This document shows, one piece after another, positions 20,100 to 30,098 of a DNA stretch of 30,098 nucleotides. The stretch covers positions 1 through 30,098 of the forward strand of contig MSJI02000105.1 in NCBI GenBank assembly GCA_001931905.2. Direction: 5' to 3'. A program made the translations under genes and the position numbers. The stretch comes from Cladosporium sp. IMV 00045 (taxonomy: Eukaryota > Ascomycota > Dothideomycetes > Cladosporiales > Cladosporiaceae). The notes below the pieces were generated by a model that was not told the DNA's origin, did no database searches, and worked only from the letters and a program-made list of their open reading frames with translations. Each line of letters opens with the position of its first letter. Position 1 is the stretch's first letter.

Positions 20100-23000
20100 A
20101 TGTCCGCTGGGCAGGACAATGCCAGGCGTTCCAGCAACGCTGGGAGCGCAACAGAAGATGAAAGCGGACATGCGCTTGCTACCACTCTCTTAATCGATGG
20201 CCCTTCTGGACCTGGAACGTCCTCTACACGCAAGAACAAGCCAAGTCTGACGGATAGCGGTGAGCCTGGTCCGAACAATCACATCATCACCGACGCGCCG
20301 CCGCAATCGCCTACGTATCGCGCAGATGATGTGCTGAGCTCTGCAGCGGCCGACAGAGTCTTCCCCGTACGCTCAGTAGTATCAATGCAGCCGACGCCTA
20401 CGCCTACCACTGGAAGACCGGGACAACAAGAAGGATACTTTCCTAGCACTGCAGCCGCAAGGCAAGGGTCCACGAGCGCTTCGGATTCTGGGCAACATGC
20501 TACCTCGGAGACGCACAGCAGGAAGCCGAGTAACTCTGTCTGGGATCGGGCGATCGAAAGGAATCGGCAGTCATCTTCCTCCAATCGCGCTGAGCAAGAT
20601 GTCAGGACAAATTCAGGTCCCATGACGCCCTCGAGACAGCCACCGGACGTCCTTGCAGCTATGCTCACCGGAAAGAACGACGATACTGCCAGTACTGGCG
20701 GTGATTCAACAGCGCCCAGCGATGTCAATGCATCTACGTATGCCCATTCGGTACGGAGCAACATGGATGAAACCGGTGGTCTCGTAACAGCTCGATTCAA
20801 GCACGTCGTAACGGAGGGCGGTCATGCAATTATCACTGGTCGCGATGGCGATACTTTGCAAAGATGTGAAGATGAGCCAATTCACATTCCTGGTGCGGTA
20901 CAGGGCTTCGGTGTCCTGATCGCTCTTGAAGAGCAACAAGAAAGCAAACTCATTGTCAGAGTTGTGAGTGAGAATTCGAAGAAACTACTCGGCTACACTC
21001 CAAAGCAACTCTTTGCCCTTGAAAGCTTCACAGACATTCTTTCAGAGGAGCAAGCAGACAATCTTCTGGACCACGTAGACTTTATTCGTGACGAGGATGC
21101 AGATGTCGTTGCCAATGGCCCGGAAGTTTTCACAATGTCAGTGCGCTCGCCAGCACGTCGCAATCTGAAGCTGTGGTGTGCTATGCATATCAATGACAGT
21201 CAACCCGATCTCATCATTTGCGAGTTTGAACTGGAAGACGACCAGGAGAATCCGCTAGTACCAACGGGCGAAGCCACCCCGGAGCCTGCAGAGGACACAC
21301 TGGCTAGCGATCCCACCGAAGAAGAGATGATGGAAAGTACGCAAAACGTCAGCAAGCCGCTCCGAGTCCTGAGGAGTGCCAGGAAGCGCAAAGGCGAGGC
21401 TGCGGCGATGGAAGTCTTTAACATCATGTCACAAGTCCAGGAACAATTAGCAGCAGCTTCCAACCTGGACAAGTTTCTCAAGGTCCTCGTCGGCGTCGTG
21501 AAGGAGCTCACAGGCTTTCACCGTGTTATGATCTACCAGTTCGATCAGGCTTGGAACGGTCGGGTCGTGACCGAGCTCCTTGATCCTAGGGCGACAAGAG
21601 ATCTCTATAAAGGCCTGAACTTTCCTGCGTCGGATATTCCCAAACAGGCGCGCGATCTGTATAAAGTCAACAAAGTGCGTATGTTATATGACCGCGATCA
21701 GGAGACCGCTCGTCTGGTATGCAGAACTGTCGAAGACTTGGAAAACCCTCTCGACCTCACCCATTCGTACCTGAGGGCCATGTCGCCTATTCACATCAAG
21801 TACCTCGCAAATATGGCAGTTCGGTCTTCGATGTCCATCTCTATCAACGCTTTCGATGAACTATGGGGTCTTATCTCGTGCCACACCTACGGATCAAAAG
21901 GCATGCGGGTCTCTTTTCCCATCCGGAAAATGTGTCGCCTAGTCGGTGACTCTGCGTCAAGAAATATCGAGCGACTGTCATATGCATCCAGACTTCAAGC
22001 ACGGAAGCTCATTAACACTGTGCCGACAAAAGACAACCCATCCGGCTATATCATAGCTTCTTCCGAAGACCTTTTGAAGCTGTTCGAGGCAGACTTTGGC
22101 CTTTTGTCCATCCGCGACGAGACCAAAATCCTTGGCAAGGTCGACGAATCGCAAGAGGTATTGGCCATGCTAGAGTACTTGCGAATGCGCTCTATCACCA
22201 ATGTCACCACCTCTATGGACATCAGAGAGGATTTTCCTGATTTGCGCTACGCTCCAGGCTTCAAGGTCATCGCTGGACTTTTGCTCGTTCCCTTGTCCTC
22301 AAAGGGGCAGGATTTCATCGTCTTCTTCAGAAAGCCTCAGCTGAAAGAGGTCAAATGGGCCGGCAATCCTTACGAGAAGTTCATCAAGGAGGGCACCGAA
22401 GGATACCTGGAACCAAGAAAGAGTTTCAAGACTTGGAGCGAGACTGTCGTTGGAAAGTGTCGCGAATGGTCGGAGGAGGAGATCGAGACAGCAGCTGTTC
22501 TCTGTCTTGTTTACGGCAAATTTATCGAGGTCTGGCGGCAGAAAGAGGCTGCTCTTCAAAACAGCCAACTGACGCGTCTTTTGCTTGCCAATTCTGCACA
22601 CGAAGTAAGAACTCCACTCAACGCTATTATCAACTACTTGGAGATTGCATTAGAAGGAAGTCTGGATCAGGAAACCCGCGACAACCTATCAAAATCGCAT
22701 TCGGCATCCAAGTCGCTCATCTACGTCATCAATGACCTTCTGGATCTCACGAAAACCGAAGAAGGGGGCGACCTTATCAAAGACGAAGTCTTTGATCTCA
22801 ACGACGTTCTTCGAGAAGCGACCGAAATGTTCTCTGGAGATGCACGACGCAAGAAAATCACATACGATGTCAATGCGAACCCTGGACTGCCCACGCAAGT
22901 CATCGGAGACGCTCGACGAGTTCGACAAGCCATCAGCAACGTCACTGCTAACGCTATCCAAAACACAACTGAAGGTCGTGTCACCGTGGAAATGCTCGTC

Positions 23001-24910
23001 GCATCTAGACGGGGCGATCACGTGGAGATAGAAGTGTGCATATCTGATACAGGAGCCGGCATGGATGACAAGAAACTTGACTCATTGTTTCGTGAGCTCG
23101 AGCAGGTGCAGACGGAACATGAAGGCGGGATAGACCAGCTCACAGAGCAAAATGCTTTGCCCGAGAAACCCGATGAGGACCGTGCTCTTGGACTGGGTCT
23201 CGCCGTGGTCTCGCGAATTCTACGCAACATGAACGGACAACTTCGGTTGAAATCAGAATTGGGCAAGGGGTCTCGGTTTGTGCTCCTGTTCCCACTTGAT
23301 CTTCCGGAATCAGGGACAACAAGTCAACAGGCAATTGAGCCTGATCCTGCCAGCTCTCAAGGAACGGCGACACCCCATGCCGAGACTGTCAATGATTCGG
23401 TGTCATCATCGCCTTCCAAACCCCAAGAGGAGATCACTCTGGTCAAACGTGAAAGCATCAAGCCTCGAAACCCCACTAGCGCGTCTGTGTCGCGCCAAAA
23501 TAGTGTTGAAAGCTTCGGTAGCAGACGTAGTATGCGCAGCGCGAAGTCTGGTCGTAGCACTACCAGTGTGGGATCCGCTGGAAGCAACGACAGTCAAGCC
23601 GATCGCCTTATCCAAGCAATTCAGCAACCGCATCAGGTCGAAGGCTGGACAGGACCGGGTGACAATGGCAGCGGAAGAAAAAATTCCTTCAAATCGCCGC
23701 GTCAGCCCTCGAGACCCAAGCTTGGGCAACGGCACACAACTTTCACGCCCCAAGTCAGTGAATCCAAAGGCTCGCCCATGAAGCAGCGGGCGAGAAGCAT
23801 TGACTTCTCATCGGTTCCCGCACAGCTCCGCGAACAGAAGGTTTCAAAGCCAGGCTCAGTCGACGTTGAGGGTCAGAGTACGCCAATTAAGCCCATTCGC
23901 ATGCCAGACGAACTCGGCTCACCCGCTTCTGTTGATAAATCTTTCTCCGCATCCAGCATTCTCGGCGACGTGGAAGATGCCCCCAAGAAGACTGAGGAAC
24001 CTCCTTCGGCGGACCACATGCGTGTCTTGGTCGCCGAGGATGATCCGGTGAACAGTAGGATCATTCAGAAACGCTTGGAGAAGTTCGGGCATGATGTCTA
24101 CCTCACTGTCAACGGCGAGGAGTGCGCTAGCGCATACGGTGAGAAGACTGGGTACTTTGACATCGTCTTGATGGACATGCAGGTCAGTATAGAATCAACT
24201 CATTACCGCATTTGTTTACTAACATGTTTTCTCAGATGCCCATCGTTGACGGTCTGACTTCCGCCAAGATGATAAGGTCTTTCGAAAAGTCCCACCCCTC
24301 GCACATGCTTTCCCAGCGCGCTGCTCTCAACGGCCGCATTCCCATCATCGCCGTTTCTGCGTCGTTGCTTGAGAAAGAATTCCAACAGTACATCGACGCC
24401 GGCTTCGACGGATGGATTCTGAAGCCGGTGGCTTTCGACCGCCTCAAGTCGATCATGCTTGGCATCGTCGACTCCAAAGCCAGAGTAGATAACCTTTACA
24501 AGCCCGGCAACTGGGAGCGTGGAGGCTGGTTCAGCAAGGGACAACAAGACTACTTCGCTGCCGACACGCGGCCTGCCGACAAGATGCCAATGACCGACCC
24601 CAGTGAGGAAGCGCAAAGGGCCGCGAGCAGCACCGATCCTTTCGTGCGCGAGGAAGACACCAGTGTGCAGACACAAGAGCAGAAGCGCATGGCTGATGAA
24701 CAAGAGAAAGGCAGAATGCCGGCAGGTGCAGGAGACGCTACGAAAGTGACGCAGGTGACGGATGAGGAAGAGAAGAGTCGAGTGCCCAAAGGTGCCGGAG
24801 ATGCTTCGGAAGTGACACAGGTGACGGATTTCGCAACCGGTGAATCAAAGGCTCAAGATGAGACTTCGAAGGAAGACAAACCATCAGCACCAACGCCTGC
24901 AGACACTTGA
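20100..24910 (+). CDS. fphA: Fungal phytochrome, hybrid histidine kinase
   Basis: Red/far-red light (and in Aspergillus, temperature) sensor acting through phosphorelay. Exons 20100-24182 and 24236-24910 give 1585 aa; 20100 is the first ATG, and a GTG 15 nt upstream is not a likely start. Residues 1-230 are a disordered Ser/Thr/Pro extension. The PAS region carries the bilin-attachment Cys256 in RCEDEPIHIPGAVQGFG. GAF holds PASDIP (509-514, Asp512) and SPIHIKYLANM. PHY holds the tongue motif PRKSF (772-776). The kinase has H-box SAHEVRTPLNAI (His834), an N-box near ISNVTANAIQNT, and ATP-lid motifs DTGAGMD and GLGLAVV. A long Ser-rich linker leads to a receiver with AEDDPVN, phospho-acceptor Asp1359 in LMDMQMP, and Lys1424. 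The C-terminus carries a duplicated 22-residue block. All key residues look intact. The extension and linker make it longer than Aspergillus FphA as I recall it. Confidence 0.96.
24183..24235 (+). other. fphA intron (53 nt)
   Basis: The donor is GTCAGT, the branch is TACTAAC about 15 nt before the acceptor, and the acceptor is TTTCTCAG. It is phase 0, between Gln and Met of the receiver motif DMQ|MP. Read-through would truncate the receiver at 24257. Confidence 0.95.
24704..24829 (+). repeat. Duplicated 22-codon block in the fphA C-terminus
   Basis: Two copies start at 24704 and 24770 (66-nt period). Both encode a motif EK(G/S)R(M/V)P(A/K)GAGDA(T/S)(K/E)VTQVTD, about 80% alike. They lie after the receiver domain in an acidic, disordered tail. 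Confidence 0.85.
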
Positions 24911-27552
24911 AACGGACTCGGGCCTCGAAATGAAAGCCTTGAGGGCTACCAAAACCGGACGCAGGAACATGCTTTGTCTTGTCGACTTCACTGGAACTTG
25001 AGCGACGCCTGCACTTGAGTGGGAGGTATCAATTCCACTCAGGAAGAGTGTGATCAATATCTCGGCTTAGATGCAGAGGCAAGCAGTGGCCAATTCGCAA
25101 CCTCACAGACATTCGCAAGCAGCCAATAAACGCCAGCAAGAATCAGCCAGCGTTGCCACTCAAGTACCCCTTCAGACGTTTCGGCAAGCAACAGCGCACG
25201 CGGCGATCGACACAATTACGGAAATCGTAGAACCGCTTCAGAGAAAGCAAATCACGCGCCATCGGGGCGAGAATACGGTATAGCATTGAATTGGCGCTGG
25301 AAAGGGAGTCATCGATATTGCATCACGGTAACGGGGCCAAGTGTGCATTGGGTCCTTCGGTGTTTCTCGTCAGGCGAGAATCGGATCGGAGATTCAAGTG
25401 GGGCGTGACGGTGAAGTTTCTCCTAAATTATTGATGATACCTAGAAGTGGAGAGGGGCTTTTTTTTTTTTTATTTTTTTTTGGTTTTGAATGTTTTCATT
25501 TTGACTTCCCCTCTCTTCTGGGCGCTTTGGTCCCCTATTCTTCGCCATGCGCTCGGCCTTTCTATCTCGCGATATGGATTCTTGGAAATTCACGAGATAC
25601 CGAGGAATACGAGTTACGTTTGTGAAAGATTTCCGCGAGATTCTCGACGTTTGCGGACCGGTTTGGTTTCTTTACTGTTGTGCCTTTGGGTCAGGTGACG
25701 TCGAATCGGAAGGGAATAAAAGATCCAGACCTTTCTTCGATAGAATCACAACCGACTTCTCCAGGGCGTTTTGATTTGCAGTGTGGGTTGTGGCTACAAC
25801 AACTCTTGCACAACCATCATGAGTTGTCATCACTCACGACTTCAGACAAGATTCTGTAAGGTTTGTAGCCTTCCGGAAGTGCAGACATGCGAGCAATGAG
25901 TTGCGAGACCATGAGCATTTGTCAAGGAGTCAAGGTGTACGGAGACTTTTGGCAAGACCAACGGCGGCGAGTGCCCAATGTCTACAGCTTGATATTCGGG
26001 ACGTTTCATCACAAGCAGATTCCCACGTCTGCCTCATGAAGTCTTCCAAGCCATCTGATCTGCCATGAACGTGATTGCGAAGATCAATCGCCTTCGTTCG
26101 ACGCTAGGCTAGCCGCCTGGCTACGTTGTTGAACGAAACAACATAGCTACACGTAACAGGCCATTGGCGACGAAGATCTCTGTGAATGCGTCGGAGTATG
26201 CGTTGCCGGTCTAGAACTTCGAAATCACGGGCGGCGGCCATTGATTGTTGCACCGACTGTATTATTGTGTAATCCGCCCCCAAGGGATCATACACCTGCA
26301 TTCACGACAGGTCAACAATTTCAAAAGGCACAGAGATCCTCAGACAACTTCCCACTTACGGCGACGTCAATATGTGCCCCGCACGAGGTGATCGCCAGAG
26401 ACATTGTTCATCATCATCATCAGTTTTCACTATTTTCTGGCGATTGTTTGGTACGCACGCGAAGGAAGGTTTTCTTGAGACCCGGAAGCCAGGCGGCTGG
26501 GATTGACGGGGGTGGTCGAGCTATCGAAAAAGCAAGATTGATTGCCTACCTTACCCCATTATTATTGAAGAGCCGCGAGGATTGCGTTGAGTTGGATTGT
26601 GCATTGAGAGATGCGGTGCAGCTTGAGTGGTTTTGCATGGCCCTGCATTGAAAGCTGCTGCATGTTGATGACAAGGAGCTGTGTTTGGGGATGTGGATGC
26701 TTGTGCTGCGACAGGGTATCTGTGTTGTTGGGATGATGCCATGTTAGGGAAACGGACATGGGTGTTTACATCAAGCTGTATCCCCAAGTTGATTGTTCTC
26801 TAGGCATTGCAGAGACCAGAAGCAGCGGCAGATGCTTAAACGACGGTATAGGGTCTTTTGTGCTACCTGATCCATCAAGACTCAATCGTTGGCATACGTC
26901 GCGACTCGCGAAGAAACACATGAGGCGTCAAGACGTTGTGATGCAAAGCACAGCATTCTACAGACAAAGCAAGCGCCCAGGTCTCCTGCAGTTGAGCCGG
27001 GACCCATGCTTGTAACAGCCTCTGAGCGCTACCGGGCAGAACGAGGCGTCGGCATTGAACATTGCACTGGCTATACTGGCTCGTTTCGATGGAAATGATG
27101 TGATTGAAGCGCCCTCCGTTTGCACTAATGTGCCGCTCAAAGTCAACGGATGAGGATAAGTAAACAGAGCCAGAGCAGTCAGCATCATCAGTCCCCACCA
27201 TCATGGTTCTGATAGGAAATGCCATGCCTGGTCCTCGATGATCTCCGCGAAGCATCCGACGGCGCGCGAGCAAAACGGTCCAGAAGAGTAGATCGAATTG
27301 TGGATGTTGAGATTCGGATGTCGAAATCTTGCCGTAGTGAAGTTTGAGTCTAAGTGTTTTCCCAATCTCATTTTACATCAAACCAGTCTTTAACCTGACA
27401 AGTACATACTAGAACGAATACCAATCAAACGAGTCAAACGTTGTCAACGAAATATCCAAGTCGCCGAGAATCAGGACAGAACTCGGCGGTTCAAGCAGCA
27501 GCATTATTCAAGCCGATTCATCGGCAAATAGAGCAACCGTTTCTCGCACGCC

Positions 27553-27600
27553 GAAAAGTGCAAAGTCGGTCTGAGTGTGCGCACTTTTTGCACTTTTCGC
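27553..27600. repeat. Perfect 13-bp inverted repeat, 22-nt loop
   Basis: The left arm is CGAAAAGTGCAAA at 27553-27565 and the right arm is TTTGCACTTTTCG at 27588-27600, fully complementary. The loop itself contains the palindrome GTGCGCAC. Confidence 0.9.
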
Positions 27601-28028
27601 GGGGCCTGCTCCGGAACGGCGGCGATCAAAAGTACGAAAGGTGGGCAACAAAGTTCGCTCCGGTCGCGTACCCACAGTGTTCTGGACTGCGAAGGAACCC
27701 ATTTTCTGAGAAGAAAGAGTGGAATTCTTGGTCGATCGTAAAGCTAGAAAGGGCAATAGCAGGCTGAGAAGATCTCTGCAGATCGGTTTAAAGCTGTATT
27801 AGACTTTTTCGAGGCCGTGAGTAAACAAAAACATTTCTGCTACGCTTCGAGCTCTAATTCGCTGGACCATTGAGAAGTCTGTCCTGACCCGTCAGTGGTC
27901 TGAAATCATGGGCTTCGGGTGCCCATCGAACGCACGTGAAAAAGGTCGGTGGTGACTCCCAAGACTCTGTCCATGTGGAGACCCGTTTTGTTGGCTGAAC
28001 GTGGGCATCCTTCGCGCGCCGTTTCGCC

Positions 28029-28058
28029 TGTTTTTCGCTCACGCCCAGGCGAAAAACA
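28029..28058. repeat. Perfect 10-bp inverted repeat, 10-nt loop
   Basis: The left arm is TGTTTTTCGC at 28029-28038 and the right arm is GCGAAAAACA at 28049-28058. Flanking CGCCGT and ACGGCG can extend the stem with an asymmetric bulge. Confidence 0.9.
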
Positions 28059-29303
28059 CACGGCGGGAAACTCGTATGGTCTCGCTACCCGGGCTAGAGA
28101 AGCACGAGAGAGGATTCCCAATTTCTTGGAAGATGATAATGCAACCGGGCGCGGCTTGTTGGCCCGATGGAAAGGGGGACTCACGCTCGACGAGGCTAGG
28201 GGCATAATGTAATCAGGGAAGGGAAATCCGGTTTCAGTGACAGGTCGTCCCGCGCTGCGCGGATGTGCTTTGGGATGGAGCTGCTTGGTGCTCAATGGTG
28301 CATGGACGGAGAGTGTATCATTTGCTGCCGCTTGCTCGCTTCGGCAGTGCTCATGGCGTCGGTGGCTGCGGGCTTGCCAACGTCCAGTGTGTGTCCTCGA
28401 CTCGTTGTTGGTGTCGGGGGGTCTCATAAGCTGGCAGAACGTGTCGATGTCATTTCGAAGCCTACGGCGGGTGGAAGCTCGTCACGTGACAGAGACCTCA
28501 CCTCATCTCCACTTGCCGCCCGCCTGCTTGGTTTTGAGATGCAACATGCTTGGCTTGTGACCGTTGGCGCCGTCGCCCGTTGCGAGACAGTCCGGTGGGA
28601 GAGCGTCGTCATCTGGTACTGTAAGGCAGAACCATTATGGCAGAGTATACATGACTGCAGTCTATGCGATCAGCAGTACTGCGTAGATTCACAGAGGGAG
28701 TATCACAACAAAGCAAGCGTCTACATGGCCTATCCTGGGTAGAGTTCGGACGGGAGATGAACAGCGCAGAGCTGTGGGGAGAAGCGGGACGAATTGGAGG
28801 AGCGAGAGGGTAAATAATGAGGACTTGATTTCTATAGGTTGCGGACGACGGATTGAGAGGGAAGACCGAGCGATAATGCTGGGATGTGCTGCTCGGAATG
28901 ATTTGATGAAGAGTCCTGTCGACACGGGGAAAGGCCGGCGCTGACTCTGCTGCCATCCATACTCGCATAGTCGTTCCATGGCTCCGGCGGCCTTTCTCCC
29001 TTCGAGGGCAGGTGGGAGTGGGGCGTAGAACGGTTGCGAGCAGCGTGGCCGGCCCTTGCGATCGATCACACAGGGAAGCGAAAGCAGGCTGGCAGCACCG
29101 GGCTCATCACAGGCTGGAGGGAGGTCAACGGTGGGAAGTGAGTGAGGTTTGAGCTGGGAGGGAGCAGTTGTAGCAGTAGTAGCAGTAGTAGTAGTTCTGT
29201 GTCGACTGCGTGTAGTCTCCATTCTTTTCTTTTTCCCTTGTGATTATCACACACCGAACAAGCGTGTAGACAAGCTCTGCGTGTTGCTCTTTGATTGTTG
29301 TTA

Positions 29304-29322
29304 TTGTTGTTGTTGTTGTTGT
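29304..29322. repeat. (TTG)n microsatellite
   Basis: A short run of TTG units lies upstream of the gene starting at 29599. A related AGT-rich run lies at about 29166-29190. Confidence 0.85.
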
Positions 29323-29598
29323 GGTGCGATACCGACCTGCCACCTATCAGACCTCGTCACCTTGCTACTCCTCGCCCACCTTGTTACATCTGCCCGGCTT
29401 GATTGGCCGTTTCCATTGTTGGCTTCTGAAACCAACTGCCGCCGCACCCTCTCGCCTGCGACGAACTACTCTATTCCTCGATATCACAACCACCAGCAGT
29501 ATTAACGACCGCCCCTGCCGTCGCCCATCCACCATCCACCACGCCGCCGGCACCCCAAGACCACCTCTCCCGCGCACTGGCCTAAGCGAGAGCGCGGC

Positions 29599-30098
29599 AT
29601 GAAAGGCGCTGTCCTTCGAAAGCAGCAACCCAAGGTTTCCCAAAGCCTATCTCGCAACCCTTCCTCCTCTTCCTCCTCCGCCGCCGCTAGACACCACCAC
29701 CCTCCTGCACACAGCCCCGTGGCACCCGCCGCCCGCGCTGCCTCTATTGACTACGCCCCATCCTCCTCCGCCGCTCCGCCCCACCACCTGGACGACCACC
29801 ACCCTCAGCCCAGCTACGGCTACTCCGCGACGTCCACCGCCCACCCTCGCTACTCGCTCTCCGACAAGACTTCCACCGATCTCCTCGGACAGCGCTTCGA
29901 CTCGCTCGCTGTCATCAACAGCTTCGACGCTATCGCATACGGCGCTCAGGACGACGCTCAGCCGCAACCGCCGTCACAACCCCACACATCGGCACACGAC
30001 GAGCCGCCTTCGCAGCAGCGTCCAGCTCAACCAACACACTCCGCCTCGGCCACCTCCACCTCCAGACTCTCCCACTCACGAGCGCCGTCACGCCTCGA
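29599..30098 (+). CDS. N-terminal part of a Ser/Pro/His-rich protein, cut by the window edge
   Basis: From the ATG at 29599 the frame is open for 166 codons to the last base of the window, with no stop. It starts MKGAVLRKQQPKVSQSL and then becomes low-complexity: runs of Ser, Ala, His-His and Pro, typical of a long disordered N-terminus of a fungal regulatory or cytoskeletal protein. One less repetitive island at about residues 93-115 (TDLLGQRFDSLAVINSFDAIAYG) may be conserved. Codon use is strongly C-ending, unlike the overlapping antisense frame, which is Gly/Val/Arg-rich. I cannot name the product; the domains must lie beyond the window. Confidence 0.72.
   Translation, partial: MKGAVLRKQQPKVSQSLSRNPSSSSSSAAARHHHPPAHSPVAPAARAASIDYAPSSSAAPPHHLDDHHPQPSYGYSATSTAHPRYSLSDKTSTDLLGQRFDSLAVINSFDAIAYGAQDDAQPQPPSQPHTSAHDEPPSQQRPAQPTHSASATSTSRLSHSRAPSRL

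Larger units (their letters stand above)
24911..29598. other. 4.7-kb stretch without a convincing gene
   Basis: Many short frames exist on both strands but none shows a domain, a plausible exon chain or protein-like composition. The stretch holds a T-rich tract near 25459-25481, a possible AATAAA signal for fphA at 25125-25130, two strong inverted repeats (27553-27600, 28029-28058), and triplet repeats near 29170-29322. The last part should be the promoter and 5' leader of the gene starting at 29599. Confidence 0.5.

Noticed and set aside
1..30098. Secondary-metabolite cluster, CRISPR array or intact transposon
   Set aside because: I looked for synthase or transporter sets, regularly spaced repeats, and transposase or reverse-transcriptase motifs, and saw none.

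Overview
The window looks like nuclear DNA of a filamentous ascomycete (Pezizomycotina). Dothideomycetes is my guess, not something I can prove. The evidence is short GT-AG introns with a TACTAAC-type branch site, a fungal phytochrome hybrid histidine kinase, the carbon-repression WD40 protein CreC, a Gem1/Miro GTPase with a C-terminal anchor, and a PPxY alpha-arrestin. I see no operons, bacterial signals, tRNA or rRNA genes, or recognisable transposon genes. One 45-base assembly gap lies inside a poly(T) run at 16238-16282.

Left third (1-10.4 kb): creC (minus, 1567-3629) and gem1 (plus, 4240-6194) are divergent and share a 610-bp promoter interval with a (GAA)12 tract. An alpha-arrestin of the CreD/ApyA type (plus, 8353-10347) follows. 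Rebuilding splice sites changes two of these models. CreC begins with a coding exon of only 5 nt (ATG TT) and ends with a 53-nt exon. Gem1 begins with a 10-nt coding exon. CreC and CreD-type arrestins both act in ubiquitin-linked carbon catabolite control in Aspergillus, so finding them about 5 kb apart deserves a synteny check.

Middle (10.4-16.6 kb): this part is sparser and looks accessory. It holds a probable surface or secreted protein with a Thr/Ser/Pro stalk (minus, convergent to the arrestin). There are also two small candidate genes. One encodes a 102-aa protein with two CxxC pairs, the other a 142-aa protein with a short Cys cluster and a histone-H1-like tail built from three 30-nt repeats.

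Right half (16.6-30.1 kb): an unusual 590-aa intronless protein (minus, 16622-18394) joins a HAL3/PPC-decarboxylase-like flavoprotein domain to an F-box-like segment and a set of degenerate ankyrin-like repeats with a 'WW' signature. Its flavoprotein part seems to have lost the catalytic residues. On its sense strand the gap-containing poly(A) tract lies about 330 nt past the stop. It is divergent from a complete fungal phytochrome gene, fphA (plus, 20100-24910, one intron, 1585 aa), which has the PAS-GAF-PHY-HisKA-HATPase-receiver layout and intact key residues. A 4.7-kb stretch without a convincing gene follows, with several perfect inverted repeats. The window ends inside a Ser/Pro/His-rich reading frame that starts at 29599 and runs off the edge.
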